From the NCBI RefSeq assembly GCF_901447495.1, contig NZ_CABDWS010000002.1, positions 39,881 to 103,880 on the forward strand: a DNA stretch of 64,000 nt, given 5' to 3'. The first letter of the stretch is position 1. Every line of letters starts with the position of its first letter. The stretch is from Haloimpatiens lingqiaonensis. Its GTDB lineage: Bacteria; Bacillota; Clostridia; Clostridiales; Clostridiaceae. The notes under the pieces are model-generated. The model was given only the letters and a program-made list of their open reading frames with translations. It had not been told where the DNA came from and searched no databases. Both the position numbers and the translations under genes were made by a program. This document shows positions 52,540 through 60,169 of the stretch, piece after piece.

Positions 52540-53174
52540 CGGGGCCAGATAAGAAAAAACTTTATCCGAATGAAAATATAAAGACGGTTTGCTATATAAG
52601 CAATCTACCTAAAAGACCAAATGTTGAGATTAGTGAATACACTTATTACAGCGACAATAAAAAATCTCCTGAGAAATTTTATGATAATATTGAGCACCAC
52701 TACGAATTTCTAGGGGATAAACTTATAATTGGAAAGTTCTGTGCAATTGCAGAGGGTATTAAGTTTATCATGAATGGTGCGAATCATAGAATGGATGGAA
52801 TTACAACCTATCCCTTTAATATCTTTGGCTGGGGATGGGAAAAGGTTACTCCTACAATAGAACAACTTCCTTTTAAGGGGGATACTGTGATTGGTAACGA
52901 TGTTTGGATAGGTCAAAATGTAACCATTATGCCAGGCATTATAATTGGTGATGGTGCGATTATTGCCGCTAATTCAACAGTAGTGAAAAGTGTTGAGCCA
53001 TATACAATATATGGTGGGAATCCAGCTAAGTTTATCAAAAAACGCTTTAGTGACGAAAAGATTGAATTCCTGCTAAAGCTTCAATGGTGGAACTGGAGCG
53101 AAGAGAAAATATTTGATAATCTTGAAATGCTAACATCCGAAGCAGGGTTAGAGCAATTCATGAAAAATTCCTAG
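52536..53174 (+). CDS. vat: Vat-family streptogramin A O-acetyltransferase
   Basis: 212 residues. Left-handed beta-helix (hexapeptide) acetyltransferase: KLIIGKFCAIAEGIKFIMNGANHRMDGITTYPFNIFGWGWE is the Vat signature with the catalytic histidine, and VIGNDVWIGQNVTIMPGIIIGDGAIIAANSTVVKSV supplies the coil. The C-terminal KLQWWNWSEEKI is also typical. It inactivates streptogramin A by acetylation. Sequence differs from the alleles I recall, so a sub-letter is not given. Its gene is translationally coupled to the nucleotidyltransferase. Confidence 0.9.
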   Translation: MTGPDKKKLYPNENIKTVCYISNLPKRPNVEISEYTYYSDNKKSPEKFYDNIEHHYEFLGDKLIIGKFCAIAEGIKFIMNGANHRMDGITTYPFNIFGWGWEKVTPTIEQLPFKGDTVIGNDVWIGQNVTIMPGIIIGDGAIIAANSTVVKSVEPYTIYGGNPAKFIKKRFSDEKIEFLLKLQWWNWSEEKIFDNLEMLTSEAGLEQFMKNS

Positions 53175-53176
53175 AC

Positions 53177-53242
53177 TTGGGGCCTTTCTACCACGGCACA
53201 AAAGGGAACTTAAATCTAGGGGGTGCTGGAACCTCGATTTAG
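53177..53242 (+). pseudogene. Remnant of an arr (rifamycin ADP-ribosyltransferase) gene
   Basis: Directly after the vat stop one frame reads GPFYHGTKGNLNLGG before TAG. This matches the N-terminal core GPFYHGTKADLKVGD of the intact arr at 55599. Only about 20 codons remain. It points to an earlier arr copy deleted when lnu or its flanks arrived. Confidence 0.75.
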
Positions 53243-53255
53243 CTCTAATTATTGC

Positions 53256-53288
53256 GAGCTAAAGAAGGCAAGCTTCATCTTTAGCTTT
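53256..53288 (+). repeat. Hairpin between arr remnant and lnu
   Basis: GCTAAAGA and TCTTTAGC form a perfect 8-bp stem around a 12-nt loop. Could be a terminator or attenuator for the lincosamide gene. No T-run of length. Confidence 0.5.
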
Positions 53289-53372
53289 GATTGGAACAAT
53301 AAACATTATATTATTAGGAGAAATAGCTTTGAGATTTATCACTTATAGATTTAATTTGAACGGAGGGATTAC

Positions 53373-53867
53373 ATGGTAAGTAAAACTGATGCCATTGAGA
53401 TAATAACATACGCTGAAGAAAATGGAATTAACATATGGATTGATGGCGGTTGGGGAGTAGATGCACTATTAGAAGAAGAAACAAGAGCACACAATGATAT
53501 TGATTTATTTGTGGAAGAAAGTAATAGTAAAAAGTTTATTGAAATAATAAAAGAAAAAGGCTTTGCGGAAGTTACAGAAGCATATACCACCACATCTCAC
53601 ACGGTTTGGAAGGATACTAAAGGTAGGGTAATTGATCTTCATATATTTAATTTCAACGAAAAAGGATACATTGTTTTTGAAGGAGAAGCATATCCACCAA
53701 AAGTGTTTAGTGGCATTGGGAAAATAGGCGATAAAATGGTTAGATGTATTGATGCTGAAAATCAAGTATTATTTCATCTGGGCTATGAGTATGATGAAAA
53801 TGATATGCATGATGTAAAACTATTGTGCGAGAGATTTAATATTCCTGTTCCGAGTGAATACAAGTAA
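53373..53867 (+). CDS. lnu: Lincosamide nucleotidyltransferase, Lnu(A/C) type
   Basis: 164 residues, ACGGAGGG site. The family signature is evident: NGINIWIDGGWGVDALLEEETRAHNDIDLFVEE with the catalytic D-x-D, then TTTSHTVWKDTKGRVIDLHIFNF and HLGYEYDENDMHDVKLLCERF. The length equals Lnu(C)-type enzymes. It adenylylates lincomycin and clindamycin. The sequence differs from named alleles I recall, so the variant is not assigned. Confidence 0.9.
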   Translation: MVSKTDAIEIITYAEENGINIWIDGGWGVDALLEEETRAHNDIDLFVEESNSKKFIEIIKEKGFAEVTEAYTTTSHTVWKDTKGRVIDLHIFNFNEKGYIVFEGEAYPPKVFSGIGKIGDKMVRCIDAENQVLFHLGYEYDENDMHDVKLLCERFNIPVPSEYK

Positions 53868-53929
53868 CTGACAAATTCCAATTTGTCTATCAATAGTGCA
53901 ATAAATTAGAATTTAGAGGAGGAATAGAT

Positions 53930-54187
53930 ATGGCACGTTCAATTAGAGGTTCCCTTTCGGGATTTGGAAGTGAACTGTTGGAACGAATAAGAGAAGATAG
54001 CAATGCATGGCTAGATGAAGCTGCCTTTGAAGAAAGAGTCATTGGGATTGAAAAGGCAACTGCGGCTCTGAAGGAAGCCAAAGTTGAAGATGAGAAAATC
54101 ATTTACCTTTTGCAAAAATATTGGGATTTACGCCTTAGAGAGGCAAAGGAATTTTTACAGCAAGAAAGATACACTGAAGAAAAGTAA
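53930..54187 (+). CDS. Small helical protein, unknown
   Basis: 85 residues, AGAGGAGG site. Residues form two helices (SGFGSELLERIREDSNAWLDEAAFEERVIGIEKATAALKEAK, and KIIYLLQKYWDLRLREAKEFLQQ). I do not recognise it. It lies in the resistance island between lnu and the AraC regulator and is likely expressed alone or with lnu. Confidence 0.6.
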   Translation: MARSIRGSLSGFGSELLERIREDSNAWLDEAAFEERVIGIEKATAALKEAKVEDEKIIYLLQKYWDLRLREAKEFLQQERYTEEK

Positions 54188-54330
54188 AGGATTCCTGTGG
54201 TAAACATCCCAAAGTTAAATTCAGTTTAACGATACTAATTACATGAAAGAGAATCGACTGAACTGTGCACAGAATGTCGGATGAGTAAACGCACCCTTTG
54301 ATAATATTGATGATGAAAGGAGGTTGTTCA

Positions 54331-55209
54331 ATGGATTCTTTAAGAAGTATGAATAATGCATTGGCATATATTGAAGAGCACTTAACAGAGGAAATTGATT
54401 ATATTGAAGTATCCAAAATCGCTTATTGTTCAGAGTATCATTTCAAGCGGATGTTTTCTTTTTTAGCAGGCATAAGTTTATCAGAATATATTCGGAGAAG
54501 AAGACTGACGTTGGCTGCACTTGATTTGAAAGATAGGGATTTGAGAATAATTGATGTAGCCGTCAAATATGGCTATAATTCGGCTGATTCATTTTCCCGT
54601 GCTTTTCATTCCCTGCATGGCATTCTCCCTTCTGAGGCAAGGAGTGAGAATACACAATTAAAAGCTTATCCTCGAATGACCTTTCAATTATCAATTAAAG
54701 GGGGATGCGAAATGAACTATCGTATTGTTGAGAAAGGACCTTTTAAGTTAGTAGGATTTAAGAAGAGAGTTCCAATTATGTTTGAAGGTGTCAATCCAGA
54801 TATTGCAAAAATGACTGAACTTTTAACCCCTGAGGTTATTAAAGAATTAAAAGCACTTTCAAATGTAGAACCAACAGGGATTATTAGTGGATCTATTAAT
54901 TTCTCGGAAGGAAGAATGGAAGAAAAGGGTGAGCTGGATCATTACATCGGGGTGGCAACATCAAGTGATGAGACAGCGGAATTTGATGTATTGAAAATAG
55001 ATGCTTGTACCTGGGCAATATTTGAATCGATTGGACCATTTCCGGAAACACTTCAAAATGTGTGGGGTAGGATATACTCAGAGTGGTTTCCATCCTCAGG
55101 ATACGAGGCGGTTGAAGGTCCTGAAATTTTATGGAATGAGAGTCCAGACACTGGAAATCCAAAGTATCGAAGCGAAATCTGGATTCCAGTAAAGAAAAAA
55201 GACTATTAA
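54331..55209 (+). CDS. AraC-family regulator with GyrI-like ligand domain
   Basis: 292 residues from ATG 54331 (AAAGGAGG site). Two AraC HTH motifs: [37 protein letters not shown] and [33 protein letters not shown]. The C-terminal half from about residue 125 ([22 protein letters not shown] to [32 protein letters not shown]) is a GyrI/Rob-like drug-binding domain. It probably senses small molecules and controls a nearby resistance or efflux gene. Confidence 0.9.
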   Translation: MDSLRSMNNALAYIEEHLTEEIDYIEVSKIAYCSEYHFKRMFSFLAGISLSEYIRRRRLTLAALDLKDRDLRIIDVAVKYGYNSADSFSRAFHSLHGILPSEARSENTQLKAYPRMTFQLSIKGGCEMNYRIVEKGPFKLVGFKKRVPIMFEGVNPDIAKMTELLTPEVIKELKALSNVEPTGIISGSINFSEGRMEEKGELDHYIGVATSSDETAEFDVLKIDACTWAIFESIGPFPETLQNVWGRIYSEWFPSSGYEAVEGPEILWNESPDTGNPKYRSEIWIPVKKKDY

Positions 55210-55231
55210 TGACATCAATGTTTATGATTGA

Positions 55232-55259
55232 GGGCGCTCCTAGTAAGAGTGCCCTTTTC
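55232..55259 (+). terminator. Terminator after AraC/GyrI gene
   Basis: GGGCGCTC pairs with GAGTGCCC (one G-T), followed by TTTT. The rest of the 390-nt gap holds a TATACT -10 candidate (55425-55430) and a short ORF (GTG about 55471, 32 codons, hydrophobic start) of doubtful reality. Confidence 0.7.
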
Positions 55260-55598
55260 GTAAATGGTACGATTGGTGAATGTTTGGCGTAGCTAATTTC
55301 GGGTTGTGCTAGGCACCCCCGAAACAATAAAAGCTTAACTTCACTGATAATATACTCTTCCTCACTTTAATTATAACATATACAAAATTGCAAATATAGA
55401 CTGTTCGTTCTGAATTTCAACTGCTATACTTCGATAGTATATTAGTGAGATTTGTTGGGGGATTTGGGATAGTGATTATTTTGGTCTGCTTCATTAATCG
55501 ACGAATTGGCAAAAGGCAAGCCAATGGAGAAGATCTTGAGCAGTTGAAGTTCTGGATATACTCATCATAACATTCAATTAATTTGGAGGTAAGATTAG

Positions 55599-56348
55599 AT
55601 GAATAAAAAATTTGATCCAAATAACGTTATTATTAAAATCTGCATGAGTGGGATGGGATTGGAGGACTGTGGAAACAGTGAGGGTGCGATTGCGATGTTT
55701 CATAAAGCATGGCACGAAGCAACGGATGACTATGAAAGATTTATCGCAGCTTATCATTTAGCTCGTATACAAGAAAATATTACAGATAAATTAAAATGGA
55801 TGGAAACATCCTTAAAGTGTGCACAAAATATAGATGATGATAACGTTAAGAGTGCTTACTCCACGTTGTATATAAACAATGCCAACTGTTATGAGGAGTT
55901 GGGTGATTCTGAACAGGCAACTAGAAATTATGAATTGGCCAAATCATATAATGGTGCACTAACAGATAAAGGCCCATTTTACCATGGGACAAAGGCAGAT
56001 TTGAAAGTTGGTGATTTTCTGATAGCGGGTGGAAATTCAAATTACAAACCTGGGCTTAAAATGAACCATATTTATTTCACTGCTAATGTCAATGGGGCAG
56101 GTCTTGCAGCAGCATTAGCAAAAGGAAAAGGAAGAGAACGCGTTTATATAGTAGAACCTACAGGTGAATTTGAAAACGCCCCAAATGTTACTGACAAAAA
56201 GTTCCCTGGTAACTTAACGCGTTCTTATCGCTCACAAGAACCTTTAAAAATTATTGGTGAAGAAACAGAGTGGACGAAACCGACAGCTACTAAGCGACGA
56301 GAATGGCATGAAAATTTAGCTAAAAACAAAGGCGATATTATTAACTAA
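55599..56348 (+). CDS. arr: Rifamycin ADP-ribosyltransferase (Arr) with N-terminal TPR domain
   Basis: 249 residues, TTGGAGG site. The C-terminal 125 residues are a complete Arr enzyme: GPFYHGTKADLKVGD, then GGNSNYKPGLKMNHIYFTANVNGAGLAAALAKG, VYIVEPTGEFENAPNVTDKKFPGNLTRSYRS. It modifies rifamycins using NAD+. About 120 residues in front are TPR-like (AIAMFHKAWHEATDDYERFIAAYHLARIQE, and ANCYEELGDSEQATRNYELAKSY), a fusion I recall from Bacilli. The helical part may aid stability or substrate choice. A broken second copy lies at 53177. Confidence 0.88.
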   Translation: MNKKFDPNNVIIKICMSGMGLEDCGNSEGAIAMFHKAWHEATDDYERFIAAYHLARIQENITDKLKWMETSLKCAQNIDDDNVKSAYSTLYINNANCYEELGDSEQATRNYELAKSYNGALTDKGPFYHGTKADLKVGDFLIAGGNSNYKPGLKMNHIYFTANVNGAGLAAALAKGKGRERVYIVEPTGEFENAPNVTDKKFPGNLTRSYRSQEPLKIIGEETEWTKPTATKRREWHENLAKNKGDIIN

Positions 56349-56987
56349 ACACATTTAATGGTGTGATAGTTGAAGGTCGATATGTTCCCGCCTACCGATA
56401 GTGCCAAAAACGTAGTGGATATGTTTCCGAGAACGGATACGCTCAAATGACATTCATTCTGTCCTCTCGAGCCACGTGGAAACAGTAGTAGGAATACGTC
56501 GCAAAGATACCTTATAATCCTTGAATTCATGCACTTTACGAGCTTTTTTAACTTCACTACACAAAGTGATGATTTTAAGAATAAAGAGCAAATTAATGGT
56601 GTAAAAGTAAGAGTTGGAATTTGATATGGTGTAAGGGGACACGTTATTACAAATTTATACAAAGTAGAAAAAGACTATGAAGAGCTAGTATAGCTGAAAC
56701 TTCATGGTCTTTTTGTGTATTATAAGATTGTATAGTGGTAAATAATTATTTATTTTATATGTTGGTGATAAAATATAAATAAAATGGATATTTACTGATA
56801 TTTTAAAGGTATGATTGGAAATTTGTAAAATATTACGATGAATTGTTATTTTTAAGAAATAAGTTAGTGGGTAAAATTATCAGTTTTAGATAGTTGTTCA
56901 GTTATGTTTAAAATGGGAAGAAGTATGCGCAATATATTTTGATTATAATTTGAAAGAATACAAGTTCTACGACAGGAGTGAATAAAT
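56349..56987. other. 639-bp gap with possible IS remnant
   Basis: No credible gene. GATATGTTCCCG (56379) recurs as GATATGTTTCCG (56418), 39 bp apart, a pattern seen at ends of some insertion sequences. CACGTGGAAACAGTAGT at 56473 has a near copy at 61532 (15 of 17). The last 200 bp are AT-rich and precede the TIR gene. IS origin is a guess. Confidence 0.35.
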
Positions 56988-57533
56988 ATGGGGGAAGAAA
57001 GAGATTTTTTTATCAGTTATAATAAAGATGATAAGAGCTGGGCGAAATGGATTGCTGGAACTCTAGAGGAAAACGGCTATACCACTTGTATTCAGGCATG
57101 GGATTTTAGCCCTGGAAATAATTTTGTTTTAGAAATGCAAAAAGCACTAAAAGTCTGTAAAAGAAGCATAGTAGTTTTATCGCAAAGCTATCTAAATTCT
57201 GATTATTGCCTTCCTGAGTGGGCAGCATTGTTCATCAAAGATCCATTGGGGCAAAAGAAATCGCTCATACCAGTAAGGGTTGATGAAAAGAAACCAGAAA
57301 AAGTTTTTCGCTCCGCTACAACCTTTTTCTGGCAGTACCCCAGGGGTCGTTACATAAACTGGAAATTTATGTTTGCTAATGCCAAATTGGTTATATTTGA
57401 TTCTAAGAGAGAAACTATAAAATTTATGGCACAAGATGGATATACTGTACTAAACTTTGATGATAAACTTATTACTGCCGTGCCACAAAAATGGAGAAAT
57501 AAATATAATAAGTATTTAGAGGAGGGAGAATAG
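56988..57533 (+). CDS. TIR-domain protein with repeat element inserted in frame
   Basis: 181 residues, GACAGGAGTG site. Residues 4-101 form a TIR domain: ERDFFISYNKDDKSWAKWIAGTLEENGY, then RSIVVLSQSYLNSDYCLPEWAALF with the likely catalytic Glu77, and LIPVRVDEKKP. At codon 102 the ORF enters an 87-bp copy of the dispersed repeat (57292-57378), exactly 29 codons, so the frame continues (PEKVFRSATT to MFANAK) into a 50-residue tail. TIR domains of this kind cleave NAD+ in phage defence. Whether the interrupted protein works is uncertain. Followed by a small cysteine-rich gene after 1 nt. Confidence 0.8.
   Translation: MGEERDFFISYNKDDKSWAKWIAGTLEENGYTTCIQAWDFSPGNNFVLEMQKALKVCKRSIVVLSQSYLNSDYCLPEWAALFIKDPLGQKKSLIPVRVDEKKPEKVFRSATTFFWQYPRGRYINWKFMFANAKLVIFDSKRETIKFMAQDGYTVLNFDDKLITAVPQKWRNKYNKYLEEGE
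57292..57378 (+). repeat. 91-bp family repeat R1 (inside TIR gene)
   Basis: Starts AACCAG- after GAA instead of TAGC, contains CCAGAAAAAG/CTTTTTCTGG, CCCC-A-GGGG and an ACATAAA-type stem, and ends GTTTGCTA. Same sequence as R2 over nearly its full length. Confidence 0.9.
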
Positions 57534-57534
57534 C

Positions 57535-57732
57535 ATGCCGTCAGCAGATAGTATGAAATACTGTCCATTATTAAAAAGAAAGATTTGCAGAGCTTATTGT
57601 ATGGAAATTGGTGATGTGAGAAATGATGATATGGACATGGAACATATAGAAGATAAATTTGATAGCAACCAGAAAAAGTTTTTCGCTCCGCTACAACCTT
57701 TTTCTGGCAGTACCCCAGGGGTCGTTACATAA
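57535..57732 (+). CDS. Small cysteine-rich protein, truncated by repeat R2
   Basis: 65 codons from ATG 57535 (GAGGAGGGAG site), 1 nt after the TIR stop. The first 43 residues (SMKYCPLLKRKICRAYCMEIGD, then MDMEHIEDKFD) carry three cysteines and look like the real protein. From about residue 44 the frame is repeat sequence (QKKFFAPLQPFSG). So the original C-terminus was probably lost. It could be a partner of the TIR protein; inference from linkage. Confidence 0.55.
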   Translation: MPSADSMKYCPLLKRKICRAYCMEIGDVRNDDMDMEHIEDKFDSNQKKFFAPLQPFSGSTPGVVT

Positions 57733-57753
57733 ACTGGAAGTTTATGTTTGTTA
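57663..57753 (+). repeat. 91-bp family repeat R2
   Basis: TAGCAACCAGAAAAAG at the left, GTTTGTTA at the right. Internal stems: CCAGAAAAAG with CTTTTTCTGG, CCCC with GGGG, ACATAAAC with GTTTATGT. It overlaps the 3' end of the small cysteine-rich gene. Confidence 0.9.
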
Positions 57754-57931
57754 ACAATATGAGATTACTAATAATTTGATGTTTGTTAATATGTGGTATA
57801 TAATCTATTAATAAGTAATAATAAGATATTACGTTAAATATAAAAGAAAAATTCACGAAGTAACGTCGTAAAGTTTTAGAAGACACTGTTGAAATTATGT
57901 TTTGTAGAATTTTATATTAGGGGGATTTTTT

Positions 57932-58552
57932 ATGTTGATTTATGATAATAAAAGCAGAGTAGCAGTTAAAGGTAACGCTTGTGAAGAAGTGCAAAAAAAT
58001 GTTAGGTTAACATTAACACGATTTCAAGAGGGATATGGAAAGAGAGACTTGGATGCATTGGATGAATTTGTTGAGGAGCTTTTTGTAAATGACGCTGATT
58101 CTCTAATAGTTGGAACAGCAGATTCTGAATGGTGTAACGGAAAAGATGAAATTAAGAATTTAATTGGTTCAGACTGGAAGTATTGGGCGAATGTTGTCCT
58201 TGATATTGATGGAGCTACAGTTTCTTCACTAGGAGATGTTGCTTGGGTTACTACAGAGGGGTTCTTACATAGTGCACTTAAAGAAGCTAGAGCATATGAG
58301 AAATGCCTAGATAAAATAAAACAAAGTATAGATTCAGATATCAAATCAAAAGATAAAGTGCTAGATACACTAAGAAATATTTCAATGAGTTTGTTTGATC
58401 TTAATCTAGGTGAAGAAGTAATAAGACCGTTTAGATTTACTGCAGTCTTATTGAGATGTAATAATTGCTGGAAGTTTCATAGTATACATTTCTCACATCC
58501 AACAAATTTACCAGCAGATGTAAGAATAGTTGGAGATATGAGAATCAGCTAA
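57932..58552 (+). CDS. NTF2/SnoaL-like protein, unknown role
   Basis: 206 residues, AGGGGGA site. The pattern RFQEGYGKRDLDALDEFVEELFVNDADSLIVGTADSEWCNGKDEIKNLI, then VVLDIDGATVSSLGDVAWVTTEGFL and FRFTAVLLRCNNCWKFHSIHFSHP is the SnoaL-like/NTF2 fold with an inserted helical stretch (about 112-160). Such domains bind small ligands. It lies between repeats R2 and R3 like a separate gene cassette. No specific function assigned. Confidence 0.75.
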   Translation: MLIYDNKSRVAVKGNACEEVQKNVRLTLTRFQEGYGKRDLDALDEFVEELFVNDADSLIVGTADSEWCNGKDEIKNLIGSDWKYWANVVLDIDGATVSSLGDVAWVTTEGFLHSALKEARAYEKCLDKIKQSIDSDIKSKDKVLDTLRNISMSLFDLNLGEEVIRPFRFTAVLLRCNNCWKFHSIHFSHPTNLPADVRIVGDMRIS

Positions 58553-58562
58553 CTTTGGGCAT

Positions 58563-58740
58563 CGTCTAACAATACACTCCCATTTGCTGTGGCAGGTAGT
58601 GCAATTTTTATAGATTTATGTATTAAAATATGGTTTGTAAACAAAATTTAGTATAACTAAGAAAGCTACAGCCAACCTGCGAGCCTAAGAAACGAGCTTT
58701 CTAAGGCTCACAGCTGTGGAAGTTTGAGACGTTAGCAACC
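58563..58740 (+). other. attC-like recombination site candidate
   Basis: Starts with GTCTAAC (58564-58570), fitting the integron R'' box, and ends with GTTAGCA (58731-58737), similar to the R' box GTTRRRY. Between them GCAGGT (58592) pairs with ACCTGC (58675), and GAGCCTAAGAAA pairs with TTTCTAAGGCTC (58681-58709) with one mismatch. L boxes are not clear and no integron integrase is in the window. Confidence 0.35.
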
Positions 58741-58823
58741 ATAAAAAGTTTTTCGTTCCGTTGCAACCTTTTTGTGGAAATACTCCAGGGGTCGTTACAT
58801 AAACTGGAAGTTTATGTTTGCTA
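58733..58823 (+). repeat. 91-bp family repeat R3
   Basis: Starts TAGCAACCATAAAAAG and ends GTTTGCTA. Its stems carry variants relative to R1/R2: CGTTCCGTTGC replaces CGCTCCGCTAC and TTTTTGTGG replaces TTTTTCTGG, so it is an older or independently diverged copy. It abuts the attC-like site. Confidence 0.88.
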
Positions 58824-58854
58824 TCTCATACATAAACAATGATTTTGATACAAT

Positions 58855-58887
58855 GGAAAACCTTGAATTCAGGGGTTTTCGTTGTTT
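58855..58887 (+). terminator. Terminator in the gap before the RelA/SpoT-domain gene
   Basis: GGAAAACC (58855-58862) pairs with GGGTTTTC (58873-58880), then a T-rich run. Confidence 0.6.
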
Positions 58888-58950
58888 TTTTGGAGAATTT
58901 ACAGCTGGTTAAAAGTAGTTTTGAAGTTAAGAATATAGAAATATGATGGG

Positions 58951-58997
58951 AAAAATGCACATCCCTATGAATTTTGAAGTGAGGGGTGTGCATTTTT
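58951..58997 (+). terminator. 16-bp hairpin with T-run
   Basis: AAAAATGCACATCCCT (58951-58966) pairs with AGGGGTGTGCATTTTT (58982-58997), one G-T wobble. TGTGCAC recurs just after it. Probable terminator or leader structure for the next gene. Confidence 0.65.
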
Positions 58998-59107
58998 AGG
59001 TTGGGGGTGTGCACAATTTAGCGATAACAACATTTAAAAAAGTTTTGATAATACTAATAAATAGAATTATAATAATAGTAATCACCATAAAGAGAGAGGG
59101 TGTTAAT

Positions 59108-59722
59108 TTGAAGTTTAGTCTTTATGGTATAAGTGAAGAATTACTTGGTAAATTAAGTTTTGAAAGTAAGTTTGGCAAAAGTTTAAAGAATACTCTAAGA
59201 AAATTTGAAAAAGATGATTTATTTAATGAAATAATTGATTTAAAAGAATTTTATGAAAGTACTGATTTACTAAAAGGTGTGAATTTTGCTTACAGGGTAA
59301 AATCCATACAATCATGTTTGCTAAAATATGATAAATATTATCCTTCTATAGAGGCTAATAAATGCTTCAATGATATACTTGGGATTAGAATTATAATAAA
59401 TAATTATAGTGAAGTTTTAGAACAAGATTTAAATATTTTTAAAGTTGCAGATATGATAAATGGAAAAGCTAATGATGATGGATATCGAGGAGTTCATTTA
59501 TATTATCAGAAGACAAATAGACACTATCCTATAGAGATACAAATAAATACTAGGCATGATAGAATTATGAATGATTGGCTTCATGTACATTTATATAAGT
59601 ATGAAAAAAACAGTAATATAGGTAAATTGTTAAGAAGAAAATATGATAATGGAGAAATTAAAAATGAATTTGATTTTAAGGAGGTATTGAAAAATGTGTT
59701 ATCTAGTAGCGAAGAAATTTGA
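59108..59722 (+). CDS. RelA/SpoT-domain nucleotidyltransferase, possible toxSAS toxin
   Basis: 204 residues; TTG 59108 is chosen because GAGAGGG precedes it by 7 nt, while the upstream ATG at 59009 has no site and adds a hydrophobic stretch. The RelA/SpoT synthetase core is visible: YRVKSIQSCLLKY, NKCFNDILGIRIIINN with the catalytic D, DDGYRGVHLYYQ and YPIEIQINTRHDRIMNDWLHVHLYKY. No HD hydrolase domain. The small gene overlapping its 3' end suggests a toxin-antitoxin pair in which the enzyme modifies nucleotides or tRNA. That is inference. Confidence 0.8.
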   Translation: MKFSLYGISEELLGKLSFESKFGKSLKNTLRKFEKDDLFNEIIDLKEFYESTDLLKGVNFAYRVKSIQSCLLKYDKYYPSIEANKCFNDILGIRIIINNYSEVLEQDLNIFKVADMINGKANDDGYRGVHLYYQKTNRHYPIEIQINTRHDRIMNDWLHVHLYKYEKNSNIGKLLRRKYDNGEIKNEFDFKEVLKNVLSSSEEI

Positions 59723-59918
59723 TAAAGAGGGTAGTTTGGTATTAGAAGTAGAGCAAGGGCAAAGACTGGCATCATTATCAAAATATTTAACATTAACAAC
59801 ACTTGAAAAGGGCGTACAAATAGTAACACTTAATGATTTAGAAAGTTTTAAAGAGTATTTCCCATATACAGTAATTAATGATGAAGTAGAGTATATTTCT
59901 AAAGTGGTAAAAATGTAG
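59694..59918 (+). CDS. Small protein overlapping RelA/SpoT gene, DUF6718-like
   Basis: 74 residues, AAGGAGG site inside the upstream gene, which it overlaps by 29 nt. MCYLVAKKFDKEGSLVLEVEQGQRLASLSKYL, then VQIVTLNDLESFKEYFPYTVINDEVEYISKVV, resembles DUF6718 as I remember it. Tight coupling to a RelA/SpoT-domain gene makes it a plausible antitoxin. Not tested. Confidence 0.65.
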   Translation: MCYLVAKKFDKEGSLVLEVEQGQRLASLSKYLTLTTLEKGVQIVTLNDLESFKEYFPYTVINDEVEYISKVVKM

Positions 59919-59961
59919 GCGTAATAAAACTAAGAAAATATTCTTTTTATTTGGTTGTGGG

Positions 59962-60012
59962 TAGCAACCAGAAAAAGTTTTTCGCTCCGCTACAACCTTT
60001 TTCTGGTTGCTA
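59962..60012 (+). repeat. 51-bp short repeat R4
   Basis: TAGCAACCAGAAAAAG is exactly inverted as CTTTTTCTGGTTGCTA, a perfect 16-bp inverted repeat around a 19-nt loop. It lacks the 40-bp right part of R1-R3 (CCCC/GGGG and ACATAAAC stems). It follows the small gene by about 40 nt and may also terminate transcription. Confidence 0.88.
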
Positions 60013-60169
60013 AAAAGCGTTTCTATTGTTGTATGCATTTCTACCCCCAACATATATATCTTCCCCTTTGTAGTATTTTAATTATATTAAACTACAAAGG
60101 ACTTATATTTTTCCATATAGGTGGGGAATTTTCTTTCCCTTAAGTGGGTAATTTTATTTTACCACTAAC

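Noticed and set aside
55471..55569. 32-codon ORF upstream of arr as a leader peptide
   Set aside because: The RBS is weak, no attenuator hairpin follows and the peptide matches no leader I know.
56345..56662. Minus-strand ORF in the gap after arr
   Set aside because: No RBS, no recognisable domain and unusual composition; most likely a chance frame.
59009..59107. Upstream ATG extending the RelA/SpoT gene by 33 residues
   Set aside because: No ribosome binding site before it; TTG 59108 has GAGAGGG at 7 nt, and the extra stretch is a low-complexity Ile-rich segment.
57292..60012. Repeats R1-R4 considered as a CRISPR array
   Set aside because: Only four copies, irregular distances from about 370 to 1230 bp with genes between them, and no cas genes.
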